Source of the DNA: an uncultured Lachnospiraceae bacterium
Lineage (GTDB): Bacteria; Bacillota; Clostridia; Lachnospirales; Lachnospiraceae
DNA: 64,000 nucleotides
Direction of reading: 5' to 3'
Assembly (NCBI GenBank): GCA_910585625.1
Contig: CAJUFQ010000010.1
Coordinates: 33,333-97,332 of the forward strand
Shown: piece by piece, positions 45,222 through 55,006 of the stretch
How the letters are laid out: every line of letters begins with the position of its first letter
Numbering within the stretch: position 1 is the first letter of the stretch
The notes under the pieces: generated by a model
Told to the model about the DNA's origin: nothing
Seen by the model: the letters and a program-made list of their open reading frames with translations, nothing else
Database searches by the model: none
Made by a program: the position numbers and the translations under genes

Positions 45222-47858
45222 CTATTTTGTGATCTTAACGCCGGACGCCTGTCCTTTCTTCTTCAGCAAATTCTTATAAGCTTTCAGCTTGCTCTTCGGC
45301 ACTTTAATAGAAGCTTTCTTGTCAATGCCCTTGAATGCGTTCGCTCCCACTGATTTCAGCTTCGTGCCATTGATGGTTATCTTTTTCAGTTTCTTGCAGT
45401 TATTGAAAGCCTTAGGGCCAATCTTGGTGACATTCTTCCCAACTGTCGCGCTTGTAGCCTTGCTGCATCCGGACAACGCGCTGTTGCCAATGGATGTGAC
45501 AAGGAAATTCTTGCCTCCGATTGCGACCTTGTCAGCTACTTTGATACTCTTTCCATTCTTGCTCTTGACGCCGCTTAAGGCAACCGTGCCTTTCCCATTC
45601 GTCTTGGGATCTGTAATCTTGTATTTATAATTCCCAACCGTATAGCCTGCATTTTTCTTGACAGTAATCTTGAATGTCTTAGAGACTTCCCCTGTATAAT
45701 CTCCCTTTCCTGTAACCGTTACGGTTGCCGTCCCGATTTTCGTGTTGTTCTTATAGCTTACCGTGTAATCCTCGTCAGCCTTTAAGCTGCTTTCCTTGTA
45801 CGTTATGGTAAGAGACGGCGTCTTCGCTTTGCCTGTGTAGTACTGATTCCCAATTTCTTCCACAGCTGCTTCCGTGATGCTGATTTTTTCCGCAGGCGCA
45901 AGGCTCTCATATTTAGCCTCCGCGTCCGTCAGTATCTGATAATTACTAACGAGAGCTTTCTGAGCCTCCGCCAGCTTATCGAACGCTTCCCTTGCAGCAT
46001 CGATTTTCGCCTTGCTTGCATCGTCATATAATACCTCGCCAATGGCATTAATTAACGTTTCCACATTCTCTACTGCCTGATCCGCCGGTACGGAATCGGT
46101 CTGATACCCAATCGCATACAAAGTGAACTTCTTCGCTTCATCTCCCGCTGCCATTTTCAATTCGATTTTGTGCTTGGCAGACTTTTCTTCCTGCAAGGCA
46201 ATACATACTTTGCCATTATTCCAACCTGAAGGGTTGTGGCAGCTCAATGTGGATTTTTTCTCGCCATCCACATACAAGTCTGCAGAACCATAAGCCGTCT
46301 CGCTTGTTTCTTTGTATACAAGCATAAATGTCTGGCAATTTACTTCAATCGTCAGCGGACCGTCCGTGCCGTTTCCGGCATACATCCAGTTATTCGGAAA
46401 CCATTTTTCTCCCTTTACCCCATTATACAGATACTGGTATGTGGGGACATTGCTATCGTTGCTGCTGAATCCGCCCGCACTGATTGCACTGATTGCCTGA
46501 TCGGAATCCGCTGTCGTTTTCGAATCAATCATCTTAATCCCTTCATAGGATGAAGACGTCACCGCTTCAATGGAATCCACATCTGTTGCATTATCTGCCT
46601 CTGCTTCCTCTTTATCGACACGGTCCATCAACTCAAGAATGCAATCCGCCATCAGTTTGTATCCATTTGCATTCGGATGAAGCGTATCATTATAGAACCA
46701 TTCATAAAAACCAGCTTCCTGATAAACTTCCTCGATGGCGTCTGCCGTGCTAATCATGGGCAAATCATACCTTGTCCCGTATTTGCGGTAATTCATCTCT
46801 TCTACGCGGTTTAAGTTGTTAAATACGGAAAATACCAGGACAACCGCTGAGCCGGATTTCAATGCCTGGCGAATTAATCCTTCGTACGCGCCGCCCTTGG
46901 TCTCACAACCGGAATCATTCACCGCAAACTCGACAAACAAAATGTCTGGATGGCTGCTGCCTTCTGGCAGGCGGCCTACCACATCACGCCTATAGCGGAT
47001 AATGCCTATATCCGATGATGTGCCGCTCATGCCGGCATTGATAAAGTGAACATTCTTGCCCTCATTAATGCCATATTTCTTAGCAAACGCAGTGGCAGAA
47101 ACTTCTGCATAGCATGCGGAATTTGGATTGTAGCCTCCGCCCTCCGTGATAGAACCTCCAATATAAGCCAGCGATACATCCTTTCCCTCGCGTGCCTTTT
47201 GGATAGCCGTCTTCAAGCGTGCATTGTTTCCGGTAGAGAAAACGCCTTTCCCAACCATTTTGCTATATAGCTCTTCACTCGGCTTAAATTCATTCAGTTC
47301 TGCCGGGATACCTGCAATCGACAAATCATCTACATAAAAATCTGCCGTCTTGGATGAGGAACATTGAATAAACAAGGCAATCTCCTTGGCGGTATCCGGA
47401 ACTTTAAAGGAACCGCTCAGCTCTGTCCACTCGCCGCTTACGCAGCTGGAACTATCTACCGAAGGATACTGCGTGCTGTCGCTGGCGTCCTTATACTGTA
47501 TCCCCAAATCAATTGTCTGCTCTGAACCTGAATCCTGCTTTACATAGACTTTGAAATCATATGTATTACCAGAAACTACATATTTTACAAGCGGCAGCTG
47601 AATGCCGTGCCACGTATCGGCGCGGTTTTTGACTGACAAACTGTTATTGCCTACATCATGATGTACCGAGGTAGAGACTTCAATTTCCGCTCCGCGTCCC
47701 ATTATCCCCTGGTATTGGCCATCTTCAAAGCCATTTTTGTAAAATTCTTTTTTCTCGCCTTCTGCCCATGCATCCGCCGGAAGCATCGTAAATGTCATTG
47801 CCGCCGCCAGAATTGCAGCACATACGCGCTTCCATCCATTCTTCTTTACTTTCTTCAC
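45222..47858 (-). CDS. secreted SGNH hydrolase with carbohydrate-binding, Ig-like and leucine-rich parts
   Basis: 878 residues with signal peptide (cleavage near AWA-E). Order: a CBM4/9-like jelly roll (about 40-185; YKNGFEDGQYQGIMG, FYVDDLSIAGIP), an SGNH/GDSL hydrolase (about 225-420) with catalytic Ser in YIGGSITEGGG, block III DILFVEFAVND and the Asp/His pair DTLHPNANG, then a second beta-rich domain, a helical FIVAR-like part, an Ig-like cell-wall domain (KTPSLTITYKESSLKADEDY) and a C-terminal BspA-type leucine-rich region (VTSIGNSALSGCSKATSATV). Probably deacylates complex polysaccharides in the medium or on the cell surface. Confidence 0.88.
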   Translation of the reverse strand: MKKVKKNGWKRVCAAILAAAMTFTMLPADAWAEGEKKEFYKNGFEDGQYQGIMGRGAEIEVSTSVHHDVGNNSLSVKNRADTWHGIQLPLVKYVVSGNTYDFKVYVKQDSGSEQTIDLGIQYKDASDSTQYPSVDSSSCVSGEWTELSGSFKVPDTAKEIALFIQCSSSKTADFYVDDLSIAGIPAELNEFKPSEELYSKMVGKGVFSTGNNARLKTAIQKAREGKDVSLAYIGGSITEGGGYNPNSACYAEVSATAFAKKYGINEGKNVHFINAGMSGTSSDIGIIRYRRDVVGRLPEGSSHPDILFVEFAVNDSGCETKGGAYEGLIRQALKSGSAVVLVFSVFNNLNRVEEMNYRKYGTRYDLPMISTADAIEEVYQEAGFYEWFYNDTLHPNANGYKLMADCILELMDRVDKEEAEADNATDVDSIEAVTSSSYEGIKMIDSKTTADSDQAISAISAGGFSSNDSNVPTYQYLYNGVKGEKWFPNNWMYAGNGTDGPLTIEVNCQTFMLVYKETSETAYGSADLYVDGEKKSTLSCHNPSGWNNGKVCIALQEEKSAKHKIELKMAAGDEAKKFTLYAIGYQTDSVPADQAVENVETLINAIGEVLYDDASKAKIDAAREAFDKLAEAQKALVSNYQILTDAEAKYESLAPAEKISITEAAVEEIGNQYYTGKAKTPSLTITYKESSLKADEDYTVSYKNNTKIGTATVTVTGKGDYTGEVSKTFKITVKKNAGYTVGNYKYKITDPKTNGKGTVALSGVKSKNGKSIKVADKVAIGGKNFLVTSIGNSALSGCSKATSATVGKNVTKIGPKAFNNCKKLKKITINGTKLKSVGANAFKGIDKKASIKVPKSKLKAYKNLLKKKGQASGVKITK

Positions 47859-47880
47859 GTTTTACTCCTTTCATTATAAA

Positions 47881-47971
47881 GAAGGATTGCAGAAACTTCA
47901 TCGGCAAAAGTTCTCAATCCTTCCTGATTTTATAGATAATTCATTATAGTATGTTATATTATCTTTTTCAC
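47881..47971 (-). promoter_or_regulatory. promoter and leader stem-loop of the SGNH hydrolase gene
   Basis: On the minus strand GTGAAA (47971-47966), 17-base spacer, TATAAT (47948-47943). The leader then forms a long stem, GAAGGATTG (arm 47923-47915) with CAATCCTTC (47889-47881) extended by AGAACTT pairing, immediately followed by TTTAT and the AAAGGAG site. It resembles an attenuator or a translation-protecting hairpin. Confidence 0.5.
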
Positions 47972-48052
47972 CCCCAAAAACTATATGTTTTTCACAAAAA
48001 ACTCACGGAAATATTTAGTTTTTTACATATTATGACAAAAAACATATGGGGG
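47971..48052. repeat. inverted repeat flanking the divergent-free gap before the SGNH gene
   Basis: CCCCC and ATATGTTTTT (47971-47992) are mirrored by AAAAACATAT and GGGGG (48038-48052). The left arm overlaps the -35 of the hydrolase gene, so it could be an operator pair for a dimeric regulator. Confidence 0.4.
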
Positions 48053-48110
48053 CAGTGATTAAAAAGCAGAAAGCAAGGGAGTGATATACCGCTTTTTAAC
48101 ACCCCTTATC

Positions 48111-48719
48111 TTATTCGCTGTCAGCATAATACTTATCCCATCGAAAGCCTTTTATTGCAATTTTCGTTTCAGCATTCCCGTCCCACTGAATACAAAAACC
48201 AACAGACTGTAATTCCTCTACAATAATCTGCCCGACTTCTTCAGCAGTTGGCTTTTCAAAGTAATTCCCAAAAGAGACATATAGCAAATCGCTATCGTCA
48301 TGTAAGATACGTTCTAAATCCTGTTCTGTATAAAAGCTGCACCCAACAACCTTTTCTCCTTTTTCATGCAGCCATGAAGCTACCTCGTTGCAATCGTCAA
48401 ATCCATCTGATTGCGTATATCCGGCATAGTGCAATGCAACAATCCCGTGTTTCATAAGAGAATGGAAAGCTGATTTCAGTTTCAAGAAATTTTCCTGATT
48501 CCCCGTATTTTGGAACTCTTCTCGAAGCGCTTCAATGATTTCAAGCAAGCCATCTTTCGTTATATTATCCCATTCATCGCTGTAAAAATCTTCGATATAT
48601 TGCTCACATTCCATTAGGATTTTATCATTTGACCAAAATCCGGCTCTGATATAGTTAATTATCATTTCCTCCAATTCGTCTGCACAACATTCATCTTCTA
48701 TTTTACTTTTCCATTCCAT
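48111..48719 (-). CDS. DUF6891-like protein
   Basis: 202 residues, acidic, with ALHYAGYTQSDGFDDCNEVA and VVGCSFYTEQDLERILHDDS then DLLYVSFGNYFEKP, which resemble the DUF6891 family found among immunity-like cytosolic proteins. The N-terminal third is helical (CADELEEMIINYIRAGFWSN). AGGAGG lies upstream of the ATG. No toxin gene is adjacent. Function unknown. Confidence 0.7.
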   Translation of the reverse strand: MEWKSKIEDECCADELEEMIINYIRAGFWSNDKILMECEQYIEDFYSDEWDNITKDGLLEIIEALREEFQNTGNQENFLKLKSAFHSLMKHGIVALHYAGYTQSDGFDDCNEVASWLHEKGEKVVGCSFYTEQDLERILHDDSDLLYVSFGNYFEKPTAEEVGQIIVEELQSVGFCIQWDGNAETKIAIKGFRWDKYYADSE

Positions 48720-49092
48720 AAAAACGTTTCCTCCTCGCGTGGAATTTTCTGCTTTGTTAAGCTGAAAACCATCTGTTCTTTTCCAAGACCTACAATGGCA
48801 AAATTCAAAATCAACTATCCTGTCGTCTTATATTTGATTCTTATACCAAAACTCCAAACCACCGGATACAGTATATCATGGTGATTTACCTCAAACAATC
48901 AGCTTTTACACCCAATCCTTTATTTTATAATTATACCAAGAGTTTTAACATCAATTCGGCAAACTATCCCTCAAACACAGCACGCCCCAGCCAATCTGGG
49001 GATTTGGATATTCTTTCAGAAGCGGCAGATGCCTTGCGCCCCTTATCAGGTATGCCTTCACCTTCTCCCCATATGGTGCTGTCAAGTAAGGA
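48720..49092. other. junction region next to the recombinase cluster
   Basis: No convincing gene. A 72-codon frame at 48878-49096 on the plus strand lacks a ribosome site. A short hairpin CCCCAG-CCAAT-CTGGGG lies at 48983-48999. Because large serine recombinase genes usually lie next to one end of their element, an attachment site may be here, but I cannot define it without the other end. Confidence 0.35.
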
Positions 49093-50742
49093 CTAATAAT
49101 TTTTTATACTTTTTTTAGATTTATTTATTTTTTCTTTATAAATTATATCAATCCGGGATTCTCCATATACATATATGTTGTCAATCCACTGTTCCACTAC
49201 ATCTTTTGTAAGGCTCTTGAACTTTCCATATTGCTCTGTTTCATCCTGTTGTATCTCACATTCCTCTGCGGCTTTCTCGTTTTCTTCCTGCAGCCTTTGG
49301 ATCTGCTCACATAACATGCGTTCCTCCTCCCTCAACGCTTCGATTTTCTTTATGTAGGCTTCCCGTCCCATTTGGTTCCGCTTGTACTGCTCATACAGAT
49401 ACTGCTTCTCTATTTTTACCGCATCCCTGCTCTGTTCCAATTCTGTACTCAGCTGTTTCCTCTTTTTTGCCGAAAGGCATAAAGGTATCTCCTCTGGGGT
49501 TTTCCTTTGCCTACCATCCGGAGCCGTTCTGGAAACCTCTGTTTTCCGATGTTCTTCCCTTAAAATCCATTCTTCCAGCTTCTGATTCACCCCCTCCAGT
49601 ACAGCCGCTTCCAGTTTTGCCTCGCTGACATATTCACGGATACATTCACTGCCATCTTCATACATTGCCTTTTTACAGGTAAAACATGGTTCTTTCCTAT
49701 GACCAAGCCGTATCAGGCTTCTTCCACAATGCCCGCACCGCAGTTTCCCAAGTAATGAACTTTCCTGCCCTGGTGTATGCTTTTTTCCTTTCTGGCATCC
49801 GTTATTCTTTAAAACTTTTGAAGCCTGCCAAAACTCCTGCTCCGTAATAATTGCCTCATGCCTGTCGGGAACACATATCTGCTCTTCCTCCGCCACTTGC
49901 CAGAAGTGGCTTCCACCAATCTCTGTTACCCGCATCTTTCCATTGACAACCATTCCAAGATACACTTTATTCTGCAGAACTTTCCGTACTTTGCCGCTGT
50001 TCCAGTATCCTTCCCCGTCTATGATATGGTACTGCGGCTTCTCCCGGTTCTTATAGTTCCCAGGCGTCGGTATTTTTTCTTTATTTAATATTTTTGCTAT
50101 TTCCCCGGTTTTACACCCTTCGCAGGCCAGCCCAAAGATCCGCTTTACATATTCCGCTGCTGTTTTATCAACCGCCAGAACTTTCTTATTATCAGAAAAC
50201 TGGTAGCCGAACGGCGCTCTTGGGCCGATAAAATCCCCCCTTTTCCTCCGCACTATCAATGACGAGCGCATCTTTTCAGACAGATCTTTACTGTACATAT
50301 CATAGAGCAGGCTCTTGAAAGCAATCTCAATCCCCCCGGTCGTCCCTATGTAGTCGTTACTGTCATACCCATCGTTGATTGCGATAAACCGGACTCCCAT
50401 AAAAGGGAATATCTGCTCCAGGTAGTCCCCCACTTCCAGATAATTCCTTCCAAACCTAGAAATGTCCTTTACGATGATGCAGCATATTTTTCCTTCCCTG
50501 ACCATTGACAGCATTTCCTTCACCGCAGGCCGGTCAAAATTTGTCCCACTGTACCCGTCGTCCACGAACTCCAGGGGCTGCGCAGCGGAGCAGATTCCCT
50601 TATCCCTGACATATCTTGCAATCAGTTCTCTCTGATGGCTGATGCTGTCGCTCTCTGCTTTCGCATCATTTGAAACCACGTCCCCATCTTCTACGGAAAG
50701 CCGCAGATATTCAGCCAGAAACTGTCCTGCCACATCTCTCAC
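49093..50742 (-). CDS. large serine recombinase (third of three)
   Basis: 549 residues. The catalytic domain has the nucleophile motif YLRLSVEDGD, the SISHQRELI helix, GYSGTNFDRPAVKEML and DISRFGRNYLEVG. It is followed by a recombinase domain (GDFIGPRAPFGYQFSDN, KVYLGMVVNGK), a zinc ribbon (CGHCGRSLIRL then C-x2-C-x8-C spacing) and a C-terminal coiled coil. Probably integrates or excises the element without host factors. GTG start; its 5' end overlaps the preceding recombinase by 32 bases. Confidence 0.93.
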   Translation of the reverse strand: MRDVAGQFLAEYLRLSVEDGDVVSNDAKAESDSISHQRELIARYVRDKGICSAAQPLEFVDDGYSGTNFDRPAVKEMLSMVREGKICCIIVKDISRFGRNYLEVGDYLEQIFPFMGVRFIAINDGYDSNDYIGTTGGIEIAFKSLLYDMYSKDLSEKMRSSLIVRRKRGDFIGPRAPFGYQFSDNKKVLAVDKTAAEYVKRIFGLACEGCKTGEIAKILNKEKIPTPGNYKNREKPQYHIIDGEGYWNSGKVRKVLQNKVYLGMVVNGKMRVTEIGGSHFWQVAEEEQICVPDRHEAIITEQEFWQASKVLKNNGCQKGKKHTPGQESSLLGKLRCGHCGRSLIRLGHRKEPCFTCKKAMYEDGSECIREYVSEAKLEAAVLEGVNQKLEEWILREEHRKTEVSRTAPDGRQRKTPEEIPLCLSAKKRKQLSTELEQSRDAVKIEKQYLYEQYKRNQMGREAYIKKIEALREEERMLCEQIQRLQEENEKAAEECEIQQDETEQYGKFKSLTKDVVEQWIDNIYVYGESRIDIIYKEKINKSKKSIKNY

Positions 50743-52477
50743 CCCTTTCCGCTAACCTGGACATCAGGTATTCATATTCATTCCGGAAACGGAACCGGAT
50801 ATGGATTCTTTTATCTTCAAAGATCTCCACCTTTTCCAGCAGGTTCACCGCCATTTCCCTTGTAAGCTCTTTGGCATCCCTGAAACCCAAAAAGGCTTTC
50901 AGCCATCGGTTTTCTCCGCCCATGTACTTTTCAAATTCCTCCAACTCCCTTTCTTTTTCATTCAGTTCCATTTCCAGCCTGGAAATCTTCCCGGCGTATC
51001 TCTCTTTTGCAGCTAAAAACTCTTCTTTTGTCAGGATTCCCTGTTTCATATCTTCATAAATACTGGTTTTCAGATATACATACCTGCCTAATTCATTCCT
51101 GATCCGCCCTGCTGCTTCCTTTTTTTCCTGGTAAACTGCCGCATGGGTATCTGATTTTTTCATCTGCTCCAACAGGCTGTCAGCTTCAATAGCTAAATCA
51201 ATCTGTAGTCTGATCTGTTTTAACACCATATCAAAAATTTTATAATCTACAATGGAAGACGTATTGCATTTCGTCTGTGAATGTCCATAGGCAGATCCAC
51301 AGAAAAAGTAGTAGCTGACTTTGCCGTTTCTTACCTCTTTGTTTCTCCACATTGCATGATGGCATATCCCGCATACTAAGATGCCCTCCAACACATTCTC
51401 ATATCCCGGCCCTCCCTGCCTGTCCTTCCATGTCTTCCGGTTCTTTTCCCTTATCTCCTGCACCTGTTCAAATACATTGCGGTCAACGATTGCCGGATGT
51501 GTTCCTTCCATGACTTCCCACGCATCTTCCTCTTTTTTGCCCCGCCTTTCTCTTGAATAGATGGAACTGTTATATTTCCCCTGCACCAAATCCCCGACAT
51601 ATGCCCTGTTGTATAGAATCCGGCTCACTGCCTCCTGCTGCCAAAGAATATGTCCGCAGTTTTTATATTTCTTTGCCCCCTGCTCCCCCGCATATCTGCT
51701 TGGGGACGGAATCCCTTCCTGGTTCAGTATGCCTGCAATCTTATAGGCGCTCATCCCCTCCGTCTTCATCGCAAAAATACGCTTTACAACATCCGCAGCA
51801 GCTTCGTCTATCACATAACGGTTATTTTCCAGGATATAGCCATACGGGGCCTTGCTGCCTATGAACTGCCCCTGCTCTTTTTTTGCCCGGAACGCTGACA
51901 TGATTTTTTTCGATATATCTTTTGAATAATAATCATTCGCCAGGTTTTTAAATTCCGTGATCAGTTCTTTATGGGGAAAGATTTCACCCTCACTGTCATA
52001 CTGGTCGTTGACCGCAATGAAACGCACCCCCAGGAATGGAAATATTTTTTCCAGGTAATCCCCCACCTCCAAGTAATTCCTGCCGAAACGGGAAAGATCT
52101 TTCACCATGATACAATTAATCCTCCCTGCTTTCGCATCCTCCATCATCCGCTCCCACCCCGGCCTGTCAAAATCCGTCCCCGTCTGCCCATTATCCACAT
52201 AGGTTTCTATGATTTCCACTTTTTTGCCGGATGGCATATAGGTATCCTTTCGGTTTTCTACTTTCCTGCCGGACGGTTTATGCCGATTTCCAGGGAGAAT
52301 TTCCATATCTTCAAGCCGCCTTATAAAATCTAACAGCAGTTCAAGCTGGTTATCTATCCCGTCTTCGCTTCTGCCGCCGTTATCTTCATTTGACAAACGG
52401 ACATACAACGCTGTTTTCATAGCCGGAATTGTAGTCTGTTCCGCTGCCTTCCCCTGTTTTCTACTCGTCCTTGCCAT
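50711..52477 (-). CDS. large serine recombinase (second of three)
   Basis: 588 residues from the ATG at 52477 (AAGGAGGG upstream). Motifs: YVRLSNEDNGG, GIDNQLELLLDFI, DNGQTGTDFDRPGWERMMED, DLSRFGRNYLEVGDYLEKIF, recombinase domain GQFIGSKAPYGYILENN, zinc ribbon CGICHHAMWRNK and CGSAYGHSQTKC, then a coiled coil. An insertion of Lys/Arg-rich sequence after residue 45 (KPSGRKVENRKDTYMPSGKK) is unusual and contains a duplicated PSGKKVE-type phrase. Confidence 0.92.
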   Translation of the reverse strand: MARTSRKQGKAAEQTTIPAMKTALYVRLSNEDNGGRSEDGIDNQLELLLDFIRRLEDMEILPGNRHKPSGRKVENRKDTYMPSGKKVEIIETYVDNGQTGTDFDRPGWERMMEDAKAGRINCIMVKDLSRFGRNYLEVGDYLEKIFPFLGVRFIAVNDQYDSEGEIFPHKELITEFKNLANDYYSKDISKKIMSAFRAKKEQGQFIGSKAPYGYILENNRYVIDEAAADVVKRIFAMKTEGMSAYKIAGILNQEGIPSPSRYAGEQGAKKYKNCGHILWQQEAVSRILYNRAYVGDLVQGKYNSSIYSRERRGKKEEDAWEVMEGTHPAIVDRNVFEQVQEIREKNRKTWKDRQGGPGYENVLEGILVCGICHHAMWRNKEVRNGKVSYYFFCGSAYGHSQTKCNTSSIVDYKIFDMVLKQIRLQIDLAIEADSLLEQMKKSDTHAAVYQEKKEAAGRIRNELGRYVYLKTSIYEDMKQGILTKEEFLAAKERYAGKISRLEMELNEKERELEEFEKYMGGENRWLKAFLGFRDAKELTREMAVNLLEKVEIFEDKRIHIRFRFRNEYEYLMSRLAERGERCGRTVSG

Positions 52478-54227
52478 ATGTACCCTCCTTATCACCGTGG
52501 CTGACAGTTTGCATAAGGGGATGCCCGGAAAGTGTCCCCTCTTCCCCGGAACAACTTTTTTCCTTCACTGACAGGTCACCATCCTTCTGCAGCTCTTCTA
52601 ACAAGCCCAACGAAGCCTGAAATTCTTCCGCATACTTAAATTGTACTTCTATCCTTGGATAGCGCTCCCCCTCCTTTTTCTCATAAACAAATATCTGTGC
52701 AATCAGGGAAATGACAACTTCCCTCGACAGGCGTTCCAGAAGGCCATATTTCTTAAATTCATTTACCCAGCTGCATGTATCTTCTCGTCCGTCCGCAAGG
52801 AATGCCGCCTCTACTTCCATTGCCTCAAGAATCTGTTCCGCTACCTGAATACGGTTTTCATAAATCTCTTTTAATTCCAGATATTCCTCCTTCGTAATCA
52901 GTCCGTCTTTATAATCTTCGTATAAATCCAGACGCAGATGGTTATATTTTTCTATCTCTTCCTTTTTCTTTGCAGCCTGTCTGCTCCTTTTATCTATCTC
53001 CCCCTTCCTGATCTGTGCGTCGTCCAATTTATCCAGAATCCGCCCTAAATCCGTCACATTGCGTATTTGACAGTTTAATAGTTTCAGTACGCTTTCTTCC
53101 AGCGCTTCCGCATTGATACTATGTGGGCTACAGATATCCTTATTTCCTTTATGCCCTCCGCATACGTAATATACAAATTTCCTTTTCCCAGACGGAACCG
53201 TCTTCCTGACCATGTTTGCACCGCAGTCGCCGCACTTTACAACGCCGGACAAATGATAAACCTGCTCCTTTGCCGTCCCTGTCCTCGTATCCATCTCAAG
53301 TTGTTCCTGAACGTTACTGAAATCAACCGCCGCAACGATGGCTTCATGGGTATTTTCTACCCGGCTCCATCTGCCCTTGTCTCGCTTTACTTTCTTTTTC
53401 ACCTTATAATTCGGCGTGGTTTCCTTCCCCTGTACCAAAGTCCCGGTATAAACGGGATTTGATAAAATCCGCAGGATGTGCATATGCGTCCACTTGCTTT
53501 TTATGTTCTTTTTGAATCCGGTATAAAATGCGCTCCCGCTCTCTTTTTTATAATCCATCGGCGTAAGGATATTCTTCTTATTCAGCTTCTCTGCTATCTT
53601 ATATGCATTATTGCCCTGCAGATACAGCCGGAAAATGGAACGCACTACTTCTGCGGCTTCTTCGTCTATCTCCAGCTTATTTTTATCCTCATACGATTTC
53701 CGGTAACCATAAGGGGCAAAGGGTCCTACAAAATCTCCCCTCTTCCGCTTGGCCTCCAGGTTGCTGCGTATCTTAATGCTGATATCTCTGCAGTATGCGT
53801 CGTTAATCAAGTTTTTGAACGGAATGATAATGTTGTCAGCCTGCGGGTCATTCGTAAGACTGTCATAACGGTCGTTGACCGCAATAAAACGGACACCCAG
53901 GTATGGGAATATCTTCTCGATATACTTCCCAACCTCGATGTGGTTCCTCCCAAAGCGTGATAAATCCTTTGTTACCACGCAGTTTACTTTCCCTGTTTTA
54001 ATATCCTCTAACATCTGCTGGAATGCCGGACGCTCGAAATTTACCCCGGAATAACCATCGTCCACCCTCACCGCATGGATTCTGATGTCCTCCCTGGATT
54101 TCAGAAACTCTAAGATAAGCTCTCTTTGATTCGTAATGCTGTCGCTTTCCTCCTTATCCCCGTCTTCTTTTGACAGACGCAGATAAACGTCAGCATCATA
54201 CATGTCAATATTCAGATTTGCATTCAT
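52461..54227 (-). CDS. large serine recombinase (first of three)
   Basis: 588 residues. YLRLSKEDGDKEESDSITNQ gives the catalytic Ser and following helix; GYSGVNFERPAFQQMLEDIK and DLSRFGRNHIEVGKYIEKIF complete the resolvase domain. The recombinase domain (GDFVGPFAPYGYRKS, NPVYTGTLVQGK), zinc ribbon (CGDCGANMVRKT and CGGHKGNKDIC) and coiled coil follow. All three recombinases overlap slightly and are therefore co-translated; whether they act together is not known. Confidence 0.93.
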   Translation of the reverse strand: MNANLNIDMYDADVYLRLSKEDGDKEESDSITNQRELILEFLKSREDIRIHAVRVDDGYSGVNFERPAFQQMLEDIKTGKVNCVVTKDLSRFGRNHIEVGKYIEKIFPYLGVRFIAVNDRYDSLTNDPQADNIIIPFKNLINDAYCRDISIKIRSNLEAKRKRGDFVGPFAPYGYRKSYEDKNKLEIDEEAAEVVRSIFRLYLQGNNAYKIAEKLNKKNILTPMDYKKESGSAFYTGFKKNIKSKWTHMHILRILSNPVYTGTLVQGKETTPNYKVKKKVKRDKGRWSRVENTHEAIVAAVDFSNVQEQLEMDTRTGTAKEQVYHLSGVVKCGDCGANMVRKTVPSGKRKFVYYVCGGHKGNKDICSPHSINAEALEESVLKLLNCQIRNVTDLGRILDKLDDAQIRKGEIDKRSRQAAKKKEEIEKYNHLRLDLYEDYKDGLITKEEYLELKEIYENRIQVAEQILEAMEVEAAFLADGREDTCSWVNEFKKYGLLERLSREVVISLIAQIFVYEKKEGERYPRIEVQFKYAEEFQASLGLLEELQKDGDLSVKEKSCSGEEGTLSGHPLMQTVSHGDKEGTYGKDE

Positions 54228-54345
54228 TTCATCACCTCAAATAGTCTTTGTCTGTTGTCAAACCTTTCCTATTTGGGGTTCTGCCTCGTCCGTAACTATT
54301 GTACCATCCCAGACCGCAGATGTCCATAGAAAGCTCCAACAAAAT

Positions 54346-54600
54346 CTACTCTTCCATACTCATACACAACTGCACCAGCTTGTTTTCAAGGCTCTCTTTT
54401 CCCTCAGAGTAAGAAACTTTCACAATCATGCCGTTGCAGATAAAACAAAATGGATTTTTAATTTTCTCTGCGAAATCCCTCCACCGCTCCCCGGCTGACA
54501 GCGAACTGTCAACTTTTACCTTCTCTATATCTTCCAAAGCGGAAACATCCACTGTACGGACATCCACCTTTTTTAATTCTTCTAAATCAATCTGCTTCAT
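54346..54600 (-). CDS. small DUF6870-like protein linked to the recombinases
   Basis: 84 residues: IDLEELKKVDVRTVDVSALE then IKNPFCFICNGMIVKVSYSE and SLENKLVQLCMSMEE. Small proteins of this pattern commonly precede serine recombinases in clostridial integrative elements. AGGAATTTAGG precedes the ATG. Function unknown; a directionality or regulatory factor is possible. Confidence 0.7.
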   Translation of the reverse strand: MKQIDLEELKKVDVRTVDVSALEDIEKVKVDSSLSAGERWRDFAEKIKNPFCFICNGMIVKVSYSEGKESLENKLVQLCMSMEE

Positions 54601-54602
54601 CC

Positions 54603-55006
54603 TAAATTCCTCAGCTTTCCTTAATTCACTATATTGCCCTTTGATTGTCCATTATGTTTCTTTTATCATCCTGCAGGCGGCTGTCAGGAAACAGCACCAT
54701 TGGAATCCCACCATCTTTTCAGACCAGATCAGCTTATATCTGGAAGTATCATTGTCAGAAACAGCATCATCGCCGCAAAGTCCCTATCCCTTTGCTTATA
54801 ATCAAATATCTATCGCTCGTACCTTTACTTCAATGCCAAAAATAACATTCCATCGTTTCCAATACCCGGCACTTTGCGACACGATGTCGCAAAGTGATAG
54901 GCACAGATAGTCATGGCGTATTCATTAAAAGGCTCAACTGCTCCATACGTCCTGCAGAATTCTCAATATAAAATTATCAAGGTACACAAATACAGCCAGT
55001 TTGCTT
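54603..55006. other. gene-free stretch with a perfect palindrome
   Basis: No credible gene. It holds the 27-base palindrome listed separately. Nothing else was recognised. Confidence 0.4.
54870..54896. repeat. perfect 27-base palindrome
   Basis: CACTTTGCGACA (54870-54881), a CGA centre, and TGTCGCAAAGTG (54885-54896). Twelve-base perfect arms without a T-run. It could be a protein-binding site of the element (for example at transfer or recombination) or a hairpin in the transcript. Confidence 0.7.

Noticed and set aside
48878..49096. 72-codon frame as a gene next to the recombinases
   Set aside because: No ribosome site, no recognisable motif; treated as junction sequence.
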